Notes under the pieces: model-generated
Databases searched by the model: none
What the model was told of the DNA's origin: nothing
What the model saw: only the letters and a program-made list of their open reading frames with translations
Part shown: positions 27,901 to 38,254 of the stretch, piece by piece
How positions within the stretch are numbered: the stretch's first letter is position 1
How the letters are laid out: every line of letters starts with the position of its first letter
Translations under genes and position numbers: made by a program
Assembly: GCA_911728435.2 (NCBI GenBank)
Contig: OU452206.1
Coordinates: forward strand, 13,918,297 to 13,982,296
Length of the DNA: 64,000 nt
Direction: 5' to 3'
From: Apoderus coryli
Taxonomy: Eukaryota; Arthropoda; Insecta; Coleoptera; Attelabidae

Positions 27901-30900
27901 ATGCATCGAAAGTATGCACGTATGGTATTTGATGTAATTAATTTTCGTGGGAAAACTTTGTCTTTATGTGCATTGGCCTTTGCCCTTTAGACAGTTGCGA
28001 CTTTGTTAGGATTCGTAAATCGGGGACAGTGTTAAAGTGCTCGAAATAACTGAACTTAATTGTTCATTGTGTGTCTAATAAAATCCGCCGGAATCACCCT
28101 ATATGATCCACAATTAAGATAATATGCTTACCCATCACTCCAGGATTTTCCTCTTCGTCATCATCAATATCATATAAATCATCCAAACTATGATTGTAAG
28201 ACACCGGTAGTTTACGAGAATCAGCCTCCAAAATGTGAAAACTCAAAAATGGTGCTGGTAGCAAAAATTGCGAGAGAATGGTGACGCCAACCTACGAATA
28301 TAAAAACAATATGATTGTATGTTATCAAAACCGATGCTTTTAACTTTTTTAGAGGTTGCTAACTTGGCAACATTGTAGGTGCTGAGAGAAAGGCAAACTA
28401 CAATTCATTAAAAAATTGCAAATTAATAACATTTGTTCATGTCTTTCAGTATGAAATCATATTTATATGAAAGACATTTCAGATTACACAGTTTCAAGGG
28501 AACTGGACACAAAATCAGGAGTATCCCAGAGAAGTGCCATTGGTTCAGCACCATAAAATAATAATAATAATAAAGATTTTATTGCCCAACAGTTTCCCAA
28601 TTACAGGACAATATGTTATTGTGTTTACAGAAGCAAAAATTTTCAGCTCATCTGCAAAAAACAAACTACGTTCCAATAGACATTGGTTTAGGCACAGCCT
28701 TTTTTAAACAAGCCATGAAACAGTATATTTGGCAATACCGGATAAAATGTTAGTTAATAAGATAAAGTGATTTGTTTGGACTCTTTGACCGGCGATTCAA
28801 TTAAAAGTTTTGAAGAACATCTTTTAAGTTTAAGTAATTTTGAATGTGTCTAAGAACAGAAGTATTTTATAGTTTCCAAATATTTTCGTTGTGACCACTC
28901 ACCGGCCGAGTATGTACAGTTCTGGTTTCTAACCGCATTGCGGTGTTGCCATGGTCTGTCCATAGCCTGTCTAAAGAAGATTGTGATCCAGATCATTGAT
29001 AAACAAAATTAATAATGGACACAAATTAAAGCTTTGGGGAACTCCTGTAAAACATATATTTCTTACTGAAAATACCATATATATCTTCAAGATGTCATGA
29101 AGGAAAGTATCAAACATCACCATACAAACCTTCTTCTTGGCACACTTCTCCAACAACAAAATACAAGACCTAAACGAAACTGGTCAGCAGACCTAAGAAA
29201 CGGGTGGAGAAATCTCCTTAAGGCCACCTGAGAGCCTCTACATCTCTCAAAGCATCCAATTAGCTTATAGAGAGAGATATCTAAAGAAGTAGTCCATATT
29301 TAAGTGGAGTGGGATATTATTGTATGTAAAATGAAAGTCTAATCATTTCATTTACTACATACAATTATAGAGATATGTTATATTCTGACTGATAAATAAA
29401 TTTAGTAAAACAAATCTATTTCAGTGTACATAAAGACTATTTCTAACCTTTTGCTCCTCATCTTTTCGTTCCAATTCCATCACATACAATACTCTGTTAT
29501 TAATATCAGATGCAATTAAATATTGACCAGTATAGTCAACAGATATATTTATATAAAGATTTGGAACTGCATTTTTAGGGTTCGGAAGGAAATGTATCAC
29601 TTGAAAACAATTCCAACTCTCACATGACCATAATTTAATCTCAGTATTGTTGTTGGCACCGGTTATGGTAAATTTCCAACACCTGCCAAAGAAAAAATAA
29701 ATGAAATTTTAGGATAAGCAACTGAAAAAACTGTGTTAATTACAGGAATAATAAGCATATTTAAACGAAAGCGTAGAAGGGACATACAAAATATTTTTTG
29801 TTTAGATTTCTGACTTATTTTGGAGAATTCTGTAAAAAACTCGGAATTTTTCAATGCTGACTTAGTTTACAGAATTCTGTAAAAAAAACAATGTCAGATG
29901 TGAAAAATTCCGACTTTTTTTTCTCAGAATGATAAAAAAATCCAAGTTATTTTTACAGAATTCTGTAAAAAAGTCAGAATGATACAAAATGCCAAGTTAT
30001 TTTTACAGAGTTCTGTAAAAAAGTCAAAATTGAAAAATTCCGAGTTTTTTAACCGAATTTTGTAAAAAAGTCAGAATGATAAAGAAATTCGGACTTTTTT
30101 ACAGAATTCGGTTAAAAACTCGGATTTTTTTATCATTCTCACTTTTTTACAGAATTATTACTATTCTAATATTTTATTGTAGAATTCTGTGAAAAAAGTC
30201 AGAATTGAAAAATTCCGAGTTTTTTACAGCATTCTGTAAAAAAGTCAGAATTGAAAAATGTAGAGTTTTTTTTAAAGAATTCTGTAAAAGTTAGAATAAT
30301 AAAAAATTCGGAGTTTTTTTTACAGAATTCTGTAAAAAAAGGCAGAATGATAAAACATTCGGAGTTTTTTTAAAGAATTCTGTAAAAGTTAGAATAATAA
30401 AAAATAAAATAAAAAGTTTTTCTTACAGAATTCTGAAAAAAAAGACAGAATGATAAAACATTCCGAGTTTTTTTATTAGAATTCTGTAAAAAGTCAGAAT
30501 TGAAAAATTTAAAGTTTTTTTAAAGAATTCCGTAAAAGTTATAATAATAAAAAATTCGGAGTTTTTTTTACAGAATTCTGTAAAAAAGTCAGACTGATAA
30601 AAAAAATAACAGAAGTTTTTTTTACAGAAATCTGTAAAAAAAGACAGAATGATAAAACATTCCGAGTTTTTTTTATAGAATTCTGTAAGAAAAAGTCAGA
30701 ATTGAAAAATTTCGAGTTTTTTACAGCATTCTGTAAAAAAAGGCAGAATGATAAAACATTCAGAGTTTTTTTTATAGAATTCTGTAAAAAAAATCAGAAT
30801 TGAAAAATTTAGAGTTTTTTTAAAGAATTCTGTAAAAGTTAGAATAATAAAAAAATCGGAGTTTTTTTTACAGAATTCTGTAAAAAAAGACAGAATGATA

Positions 30901-33900
30901 AAACATTCAGTTTTTTTTATAGAATTCTGTAAAAAAAGTCAGAATTGAAAAATTCCAATATCGTTTTACAGAATTCTGTAAAAAAAACTCAGAATGTTTT
31001 ATCATTCTGTCTTTTTTTTAGAGAATGCTGTAAAAAACTCGAAATTTTTCAATTCTGACTTTTTTTTACAGAATTCTATAAAAAAAACTCGGAATGTTTT
31101 ATCATTCTGTCTTTTTTTTACAGATTTCTGTAAAAAAAACTTCTGTTATTATATATAGAATAATAATAATTATAATTTAGCGCCTAAGTGGAGCGTTTAT
31201 GTTGATCGACGAATTAGTAGCCACACAAAAAAAAAACGCGAAGATGGTGGAAAACAAATTTCTATAAGACCCGAACTGGCAATAGTTATGGACATTACAA
31301 GAATTTTGTTAGAATGTCGAGTCGTCGAGCGTCTTTTTATAGTTTACGTCAATTGAATTCCATATTAGCTCTTTGCAACGATAATGTTCAATGAGCGTTA
31401 AAGTTTTCTCTTCATCCCAATCCATTTTTAATTTCTAAAGAGGAATGTCAACTAAATATTCACAGCAACGTATTCTACCGAATTATATGCCATCCACACA
31501 TCAACTGCGCCACAAAACATACCCTTTTAGAACACGAACTGCAATGTTAACAATCGGAACTAAAAGAAGCGCCATCTATTGATGTGTCGCATACTCATAA
31601 ATTAGTTTTGGCGGGAAATTTAAAATAATATTAGTGACGAATATTTCAAATAAATTTAAATAGTTACATATTATGATGCAACTATTAATTGTAGTTTTTC
31701 AAAAACTTTGTAAAACGAGATAGTGTTCAGAATAGAAAAACTACAAATAAAGTTGCATATGTTACACGACACAAAACCTTAATGGGATCGAAAAAAAAAC
31801 AATTATTATTATAAAACATTTATTATTAAAATAGAAACGCACAATTAGCAATATTATTTTACATTTTAATTTAGTCAAAAAGTAGGTAGTAGGTACACAA
31901 TAAAGTTTATAATTTAAAAACATAAATAATATAACAGGCAGCTTGGACTAGTTACGTTCTTGGAATATTCTTTCGAGGTGCTAGGGCTAGGCATGTCATC
32001 GATGACCATGGGGTAACTTATACTAGGGTCACCGACGGATTCCTTTGATGTGGTAGGTCCAGTACTTATGTCTATGTCACAACAAGAGGGTTCCAATTTT
32101 CTTCGTTTTGGACCAGGTGCCTCCTCTATAAATTCAATTATTTCATAAAAACATGTACCACATTTAATAGAGGTGCGTGGTTTTCTTACCTGTATTAAGA
32201 TGTAATATTGGTGTTGCATTCCATTTAAGGTCTATTCGACACCCAAACTGTAAATCATCCGGAACAAAATGTTTCGCACACACTAGATAACTTTTAGGTA
32301 GTTTATCAAAGGGAATGTTAAATAAACGGGGGTTGTTTATATTTGTCAACCACTTTATTATAGCATTTCTGGTTTAGTAGGGTTTATTAGGGTTCGGAAA
32401 TCGGAAAAAACTACCATTCTTAGTCTCACAGTTGAGAACACAACATTTTTTTTTGTCGGTCGAACTTCTCCAACAAACAGAGCCATAATAATTAAAATAG
32501 CACACACTGAACGCAATTTTTATGCACAATTTACACTTAAACAAACTTTTAAACAAGACTCGCACTCTTTTTTCAAACTCTTAACGCAAAAAATCATATA
32601 AGACTTGAAATTATGCCACACCCTTTTGTGGGAAATACGACTATAACATATGTTTTGTGGCTAATACCAAAATTTTTAAACATAAAATAGGGGGATCTTT
32701 TGTGATTTTAAAAGGAAAAATTTTTTTTGGCAACACCTAGCGATAGGAAGTCAAACTAAGCGTAGTAGAACAGACAGTTTTCTTCACTTTTCGTTTGCAG
32801 CGCCTCTCGTGACTATTCGCATAGTTAAAAACAGTGTTCCAGTCTCTGCCATTTAAGTTAATCTTCTAAGGGGGTATGTTTTGTGAATTGCGCGCCCATT
32901 TGTGTTCGCGAGAAAACCGACATTCAATGGATCCCAGGCACGCATGAAGTGCAACGTGAAATATAACATGCAACCACCGTACACACTTGTTGCATTTCAC
33001 GTTGCAGCTGTAGTGTGTAAAAGGCTTAACACCTCCTGCTACTAAATTTGCTATTTTATTATTTAATTTAAAATTTATTTCATTAGCTACTTTTTTTTTT
33101 AAATTGGGAGAATTAAATCTATCAACCTCTTCACACTACTAATACTTACTCCGAGCTGTATTGCATCACGTTATCAATGAAAATTATAGATGACAATGGT
33201 TTACAGTCATGAGGCTTCCATTCATGTAAACACTTTTGCTTCACCTCTTCTAACATATAGAACTAAAAATAATAAAAAATAATATTTTCTAAAATTGATC
33301 TTGAGGTGCGGTTTCCTCGGGACGAATGAGAGCTGCGGTCGTCGCTTATCATATTGTCTGCATATCTGACAGAACAACGTATTCTTGATTCATCCCATAT
33401 AGTATATTGAATTGCTTTATAAGCAGTGGTGTGCGACGATCGCAGCTAATTATTACTTAAAGTCATTTTTAACAACTAAACTGAAAAATATTACCTGGAA
33501 AAATTTAACGAAACCATCTTTTGATGCAATAGCAATTGCAGTACCGTCAGAAGAAAATGCCGCATCCGCAAGTGGAGCTGTATGTTTTATTTCGATATAT
33601 CCTTCAAAGGATTCATCGGGATCTAGTGGAACTTTACCGTATTTTTCAACCATCACAGATACATTATAAACCTCGGCTAAGAAAATAAAATAATACTTTT
33701 GGTCATACGCTAGTTACTTAGTATTTAAATTAGAAAACAGCACACGTTTCGCTAGCACTCTTAGTATCATCAGGAGTGTTTGTGTAGAGGCCTTGTTGAA
33801 ATGAGAAATGATGTTTTCTAATTTTAATCTACAATATAATCAACCATAACATGATTTTATGGAAATTACCTCTGGTGCCATTCAAAACAACGAACATCTT

Positions 33901-36258
33901 ATCCGCATCATCAAAATCTGCTTCTTCTTCCGCATTTATAACATAGGGACACCAAATTAATCGATAGTCTGGCCTAGGACACTCTGTTTTTTCGTGGAAC
34001 ACATGGAATATTAGTGAATAACTACTCTAATTAAGGATAAATATATATTCTTCAGATATTGGGGTTATTTACTGTCGTCATTGTAATGAATGCAAACAAT
34101 GCAGTAAAATAGCGAGGTCCCTAACTTACTTCGCATTCTGGAGTTGTTATAAACATTAAGTACGCCGCAGGATTGTATTTCGCTACAGGGCAGTCTTCAA
34201 TTGGTGAATGCTTGGTGTGAACAAAACAGACTTTCCCTTAATCCTAAGAAATGTAATGTCTTATACCCGCAAAACGTCCCGGACCATCTTTTATTATAAT
34301 GTAACTGGAGTAATTCTTAATCGAAAGGAGTCTATTAAAGATCTTGGAGTTACTTTTGACATGCATTTCACTTTCAAGGAACATATTACAGATATGGTGG
34401 CTGGTGCGACCAAAGCTTATGGCTTTATTGTTAGAAACAGCAAATATTTCGAGAGTGTCGTTACTTTGAATACTCTATATTTTGCATATGTAAGATCCAA
34501 GGTTGAGTATTGCTCTTTGGTCTGGTACCCCTGCTATGACTGTGATATTCAAATGATTGAGAAAGTTCAGCGTAAATTTTTAAAATGTTTGTGCTTTAAG
34601 ATTGATGGAACTTACCCAGATCGCGGAATACCTTACAAATATCTTATATCAATTTCAAAGTTTAAGGAGAAATTTGTTTAGTATAAGCTTCCTATATAAG
34701 ATATTCAATAGTGATGTAGTGTGCCCTGAGCTACTGGAAAAGGTATCTCTGTTGGTTCCGCGTATCAATGCTAGAAGTTCTATTGCATTTTATAATGAGC
34801 GAGCCAGAACAAATGTTATATTAAAATCTCCCATTTATACTATGTGCCGGCAATTTAATTTGGTTAATGATCAGTGTGATATATTTTTTGATTCTCTGAA
34901 TGAAATATTGTCTTCCGCGGAATCAATACTAAAGGAACTTGATGTTCATTAATACTTGTGTACTTTGGTTGATTTTCGTTGTTTATTGATGTACCTACTG
35001 TTATTTAATATAGTTAAGCTTTAGTTATAGTTGGTTTTTGCATGCATTGCTCTGTAAATGGAACTTGTTCTGTTGAGTAATAAAGCTATTATTATTATTA
35101 CGGGTAGTACTAGTCTTTCCAGTTATGTATAGTCAGACATGGTAGTACCGTACCAAAGTAGGGGCATTTGACTATTGGCGCCCTCTATAGTGATTTCTGC
35201 CCTGACACTATGTCTTAGAAATGATCCAAGGACAGGTGCAGAAACAACGGCAGTCACCCAGGAAAGTTGTGAGCAAACTCTTTATCAAAGATCGACATGT
35301 AACATATCACAAGATTGGGGCATCATTGGTGATTTCAAAGACCGATCCGCATCTGTTAAACGATGAACATGTTTTATGCAGATGACACCAAAATTTACTC
35401 CAATCCGTTTACGGAATTACGAGTGATATGTATGCTCTAGAGGCATATACCGGTGAGCAGTTAGTTGATGTCTCTGAATGTGACGTACGGTTTTAGAACT
35501 TGATGCGAACAATCTTCGCGTGCGATCGATTATTAAAAGAGCTAGACCGGTCAAGTTCACCAACATACCAACACACCGAATAATCTGATGAAATTCTAGC
35601 AGATTATTTTAATATACTTGGGCATTTGAATCTACTTATTTTAGTTGGAAGCAAACCACGTCTTTCTTAGGTCAAATTACAAAATAAATTATTTTTAAAG
35701 GATACGTGATGGAGTTTGGCAGATCATTAATTTCATACACAATAATATTGCCTATACTATCCACACACCCCAATAAAATGTCTTCTCTGGAATAACTAAA
35801 TGCCACGTCTTTTATATCTTCTTTGAAATTTTTAATCAGTGTACGTTGATTTGTCTCTAAATTGGTCACACGTATCATTCCGCCATCCTTACCTAAAGAT
35901 GCAAATTTTTATAAAATGAAACGTAAAATTCATTCATTGTTTCTATAAATCAAATGATATACTTTTCATTCCATAAGCAAACACTTTTCCACCAATATGT
36001 GCCGCAATCAGATGTCCTCGATAGTAGGCAAACTCCCAGTTATAGTCGATTTTATCAATAAGTTTAATTTTTGAACTTCCATGATTGTGCACACCTTCTC
36101 CGCATTCAACATTAATCACATCTCCAACAATTTCTGTTAGAGTATCACTTTCTGTTGCGTTAAATTTGCTGGAATTAATCAATGGCAGTTTATTAAAAGT
36201 TAGGTACAGATATTCATTTGACTTACATATCTTGAGTTTTTTTTACCGGCGATGTCAT
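15994..36258 (-). CDS. Edc4: Enhancer of mRNA decapping 4 (EDC4/Ge-1), complete, 15 exons
   Basis: Exons in transcription order (complement): 36227-36258, 35963-36168, 35706-35892, 33870-34024, 33495-33676, 33150-33262, 29448-29682, 28132-28291, 27121-27814, 26645-27068, 18682-18847, 18450-18621, 18244-18394, 16978-17204, 15994-16177. All junctions are GT-AG with a continuous phase, giving 1095 codons against about 1350-1400 in human and fly. The N-terminal WD40 part includes HGSSKIKLIDKIDYNWEFAY, RLIWCPYV, DGTAIAIASKDGFVKFFQ and CLHEWKPHDCKPLS. A Ser/Thr/acidic linker follows with KFMTPNDFTSPSQ. The helical C-terminal domain carries QLALSAANLTYVIYVCERVD and LLSLIQQLSMELHKNTELKL, both strongly EDC4-like. 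EDC4 scaffolds Dcp1/Dcp2 in P-bodies. The last intron could use a site 9 nt later; the chosen one restores LKLSFL. Introns are swollen by LINEs, a palindrome array and a THAP (pseudo)gene. Confidence 0.95.
17380..18085. repeat. Tandem and dispersed repeat in Edc4 intron 13
   Basis: About 2.3 units starting at ATACCGGATAAAAT (17503), ATACCGAATAAAAT (17681) and ACACCGGATAAACT (17843) give periods of roughly 178 and 162 bp. The region from CATGAAATAGTATATTTGG (17384) to the TTGCGGTGTTGCCAT...GTCTAAAGAAGA block (18033-18070) recurs in shortened form at 28705-28985. So it is a mobile or satellite-derived unit. A perfect AT-rich hairpin lies at 17966-18020. No coding potential. Confidence 0.65.
18905..19035 (-). 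repeat. tRNA-derived SINE (copy 2, truncated)
   Basis: The minus strand reads GGTTCGAATCCCAGCTCTGGC (B box region near 19000-19020) followed by an A-rich run and the same CGGGAAAGTTTTGGGG tail block as the copy at 13672. The head upstream of the B box is lost just after GCGGAAGGTC. Confidence 0.7.
19200..20940 (-). mobile_element. Jockey-type LINE, 5'-truncated, in Edc4 intron 10 (18848-26644)
   Basis: The minus strand carries the ordered jockey RT blocks: VVIPFLKPGKPPQDPNSYRP, ISLLNTMSKITEKII, EQFGFRSGHST, LLDMEKAFDRVWHEG, LYADDTTLYTH (YADD at 19929-19940), LGVKLDRTLSF and LRPILTYAAPVWCS. Most frames are long, but at least two frameshifts separate them, so no complete polyprotein exists. 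The 5' ORF1 and endonuclease are absent. It lies in the same strand as Edc4 transcription. Relatively well-preserved blocks suggest moderate age. Confidence 0.88.
20915..21200 (+). repeat. Dispersed repeat related to 14640-15085
   Basis: TGTGTCCACCCCTATCACA, AACTAATGGGTTCAT and AGACTTCCATCTGGAAA are shared in order with 14850-14990. The end near 21130-21175 (GCGCATTCACAATACTTTCC) also occurs reversed near 38935-38960. It sits exactly between two minus-strand LINEs. Confidence 0.65.
21410..22990 (-). mobile_element. CR1/jockey-like LINE, minus strand
   Basis: RT blocks on the minus strand are [53 protein letters not shown] and LIFADDLKIYSTV (FADD at 22409-22420). A C-terminal LEYCSLIWYPCYGCYKQNIE stretch follows. 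The 3' end is a GCAATAAAGCATTTATTTATT-type tail at about 21412-21445. Two long open segments remain, but stops separate them. It is of the same family as the plus-strand element at 23130-25445, so the pair forms a large inverted repeat inside one Edc4 intron. Confidence 0.85.
23130..25445 (+). mobile_element. CR1/jockey-like LINE, plus strand, most complete copy
   Basis: Plus-strand frames run from an endonuclease-RT linker (RKLKNRFTSGPDGIPSFLV) through FCKAFDRIDYTILIQKLP, SGVPQGSNLGPL, LIYADDLKIFTTI (YADD 24463-24474) and NYCSLVWYPCYD to a C-terminus ending at 25299. The tail follows as GAGTAATAAAGC(TATT)n up to 25445. The frame is broken near 23495, 24195, 24410, 24645 and 24885, so it is inactive. 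It is antisense to Edc4. Its last ~940 bp is almost identical to 34160-35098. Confidence 0.9.
25448..25790 (-). mobile_element. Fragment of the same LINE family, minus strand
   Basis: Minus-strand translation gives a SHKLKNKFTSGPDNIPSFLV block (about 25448-25530), matching the linker of the 23130 element, plus upstream FVASCGNDSDISSL-like residues. A TTATTA simple repeat closes it at 25770-25790. Only this small middle part survives. Confidence 0.8.
28555..29160 (-). mobile_element. LINE 3' end and RT fragment around an older repeat
   Basis: 28560-28640 on the minus strand is a LINE 3' end (GGGCAATAAAATCTTTA then TTATTAT). 28980-29060 gives FTGVPQSFNLCPLL-LFINDLD, a decayed RT block B. Between them, 28705-28985 is a copy of the dispersed repeat also seen at 17384-18070. 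So an element was split by, or inserted into, that repeat within Edc4 intron 7 (28292-29447). Confidence 0.65.
29800..31140. repeat. Palindromic tandem array (about 26 units, ~50-bp period) in Edc4 intron 6
   Basis: The core TTTTTTACAGAATTCTGTAAAAAA-type palindrome recurs about every 43-54 bp. Between cores, two spacer types alternate, GTCAGAATTGAAAAATTCCGAG-like and GACAGAATGATAAAACATTC-like, giving a loose ~100-bp higher-order unit. Some units are inverted, notably near 30985-31138. The array starts about 120 bp upstream (in the transcript sense) of the Edc4 exon 7 acceptor at 29683. It is non-coding and of unknown origin; expansion of a small palindromic element is likely. Confidence 0.9.
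31914..32450 (-). pseudogene. THAP-domain gene or pseudogene nested in Edc4 intron 6
   Basis: The minus strand reads KKKCCVLNCETKNGSFFRFP, then NAIIKWLTNINNPRLFNIPF, then YLVCAKHFVPDDLQFG and NATPILHLN. This is a C2CH THAP zinc finger (C..C, later C-A-K-H) ending in an AVPTIF-like box. An in-frame TAA at 32374-32376 interrupts it. A donor GTAAGA at 32189-32184 and an acceptor near 32128 join in phase to a tail with a basic PKRRK stretch, ending at 31914. No in-frame ATG precedes the zinc finger, so a first exon is missing or lost. THAP fingers occur in DNA-binding factors and P-element transposases. Stop plus missing start favour a pseudogene. Confidence 0.7.
33741..33775 (-). ncRNA. Hammerhead-ribozyme-like core (degenerate)
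   Basis: The minus strand reads CTGATGA (33773-33767), a 16-nt segment able to pair weakly (CTA/TAG), then GAAAC. The order CTGATGA - stem II - GAAA is the hammerhead core. The weak stem II and extra unpaired bases argue for a decayed copy. It lies in Edc4 intron 4, in the sense strand of that gene. Confidence 0.3.
34160..35098 (+). mobile_element. Young 5'-truncated LINE copy in Edc4 intron 3
   Basis: From GTACGCCGCAGGATTG to the final AATAAAGC(TATT)n tail the sequence follows 24499-25440 almost base for base. It includes the stretch FYNERARTNVILKSPIYTMC and the C-terminal ESILKELDVH, with only scattered substitutions and small indels. 5' truncation and a simple-repeat tail are typical of LINE insertion. 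Antisense to Edc4. Confidence 0.9.
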
Positions 36259-36299
36259 GTTTATTTAAATGTCCTATCAGAAAAAACCTAGAATAGAAA

Positions 36300-38036
36300 C
36301 GAAAAATACAAAATACCGATATATATAAATCTACTAGAATAAATTAAATATCCAGGAAATTAGATAATGCATACCTACACTTTTTGCCTTGATTGGAATA
36401 TTCAAATATTTATCTTACGCCTAGCGAAGTCGGCGGTTTTTTCTTATTTGATAACAAAACAAAGTTCATATTTATATCAATCAATATATCTTAGGTGAGA
36501 CTTACCTTTCAGTACAAATATAAATGCCAAATTATCAGAAATAAAGAGTTAATGTGCTAGTGCTAATATATTATTTATGTATCGGGAAATAACATTTTAC
36601 TTTTATTACAATTTTAAACCATTCCTAACCATACTAAAAACTAGCAAACAAGGAACCAAACAAAATTAAATGACAATATTGACATTGACAATCGCAATAT
36701 CTAATACAGGTTTATTCCCTCAATGCACTCGATCCATTCGCTCTACTTAGGTCGAACCGTTGTCTTTATCAATGGTCGTACCATTGTCTTTAAAAGACAA
36801 TGGTCGTACGTTGTTTTTACAAAATTATTTCAATTAAGTGAGAAAAACACAACGCAAAGTACAGTATACGTCTGAAGAAGCCACTGTGTTGGTGAAGCAA
36901 TAATAATGGTTATGTATTGTGTAATAAATTTTGTGAAAATTAGTTAGAAACATTTGATGTTTTTTTTCAAAAAGTCTAATAAAATAGGAGCCAAACATTT
37001 ATTGTTGTACCTATTCATTCAAAATGGGTAGTGAACATAAGTTAACAAAGCATAGAAATTTCATGAAGACAAAATAGAAATATTTAATATAATTATCATT
37101 GTAGACGAGTACTTGCCCAACAGCAGGGATTGATTCTGACAGTTCTAGAACCGTTCTTGAACTTTTTTATTTCAAACCCGAAGAGCAAAAATGCTGGTTC
37201 TAGAACTGTTCTAAATCAGTTCAAGAAAACCCGAACATGTAAATTTGAACTGCGCACACTCCTAACAGTTCTAGAATCTAGAACAGTTCTTGTACGAACC
37301 CGAATAAAGCTAAAGACAATTCCAAAACCATTGTCTTTAAAGACAAGGACACTCCCATCATTACCGTTACCGCGGTTATAATCGGTGAATGGCGTGAATT
37401 CGACTGTGGTACACTTTGAATATAATTTTTATTCAAAGGTGGTACATACACATGTGTTTTGTGATATCATAGATAAACTATGGTGATATACTACATGTAC
37501 ATTAATCTTTGACAATGGAGTATGCTATATCGACATTTCTTATCCACCATAGAATAATGTTTATTGTTATCCACAGCGTCAGCTTCGCTACTGTCATCTG
37601 TCATTTAATAATTATTATTGTTGAAATCTAAGAATAAAAAACTATAGCTATTGTGCTATATGTAGTCTGTATTTTATATTGGGAATGATTTGTCAATTGT
37701 TTTAATACACTCAAATAAACTTTATTCAACAAACTTAATATTATTATAATGATTTTTAATTGCATTTAGTTGTGAACCATAAACATGTTGTTGAAGCTGT
37801 AAAAACGCGCGAAGTAATCTCTTATTCTTCTTTTTTACCTTTTTTTGTCACTAGTGTCAATTTGTCGATTTAGCACGGAGTAAAAAGTCAGATGCGACAG
37901 AAGTATGTCTGCAAATGTCAGTCGGCGGCGTGATCGCCACAAAAGTTTTACTAGTAAAGCCATCTCGCCGCTGTGCATTTTTGTACCACGTTTTTTAAAT
38001 TACAGAAAGGTTTAATCTGTATTGTTTTGTAATACG
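36300..38036. other. Region upstream of Edc4
   Basis: No gene is recognised. A possible acceptor (TTCTATTCTAG) just upstream of the Edc4 ATG may mark a 5'-UTR intron, so the promoter could lie anywhere to about 36700. CATTGTCTTTAAAGACAATG-type palindromes occur at 36760-36815 and 37325-37350. 37137-37310 holds repeated TTCTAGAAC palindromes. The rest is AT-rich, with nothing I can name. Confidence 0.4.
37137..37310. repeat. Cluster of TTCTAGAAC palindromes
   Basis: GTTCTAGAACCGTTCTTGAAC (37140-37160), GGTTCTAGAACTGTTCTAAA (37196-) and CAGTTCTAGAATCTAGAACAG (37263-) occur in 170 bp, separated by AACCCGAA words. Each contains TTCnnGAA inverted pentamers like those bound by heat-shock factor. 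The spacing between pairs is not the canonical continuous one, so they may equally be subterminal repeats of a transposon. Confidence 0.45.
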
Positions 38037-38211
38037 ATTGTGTTTATTATGATATAGTGTATCAGCGCTTGGTTAGTACATGTCAATTAACAACAGATGG
38101 CGTTATCAACTTCAGTCGTTCATTAATAAATTTCTGGTAAATGATCACGCCATCTGTTGTTAGTTGACATGTATTAACCAAGCGCTGACACTATATTATA
38201 ATAAACACAAT
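38037..38211. mobile_element. Foldback MITE, 175 bp (copy 1)
   Basis: It is almost entirely one hairpin. ATTGTGTTTATTATGATATA at the left and its complement at the right end enclose arms containing CAGCGCTTGGTTAGTAC and CAACAGATGGCG. A loop of about 30-40 nt separates them. Copy 2 lies 43 bp further on. The direct repeats GGTAATACC / TGTAATACG flank the copies. Confidence 0.85.
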
Positions 38212-38254
38212 GGTAATACCATTACTATATTATAATAAACACAATGGTAATACC

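Noticed and set aside
29800..31140. Palindrome array as a CRISPR array
   Set aside because: The spacers are repeats of two types rather than unique sequences, the units are AT-rich and partly inverted, and the host is an animal.
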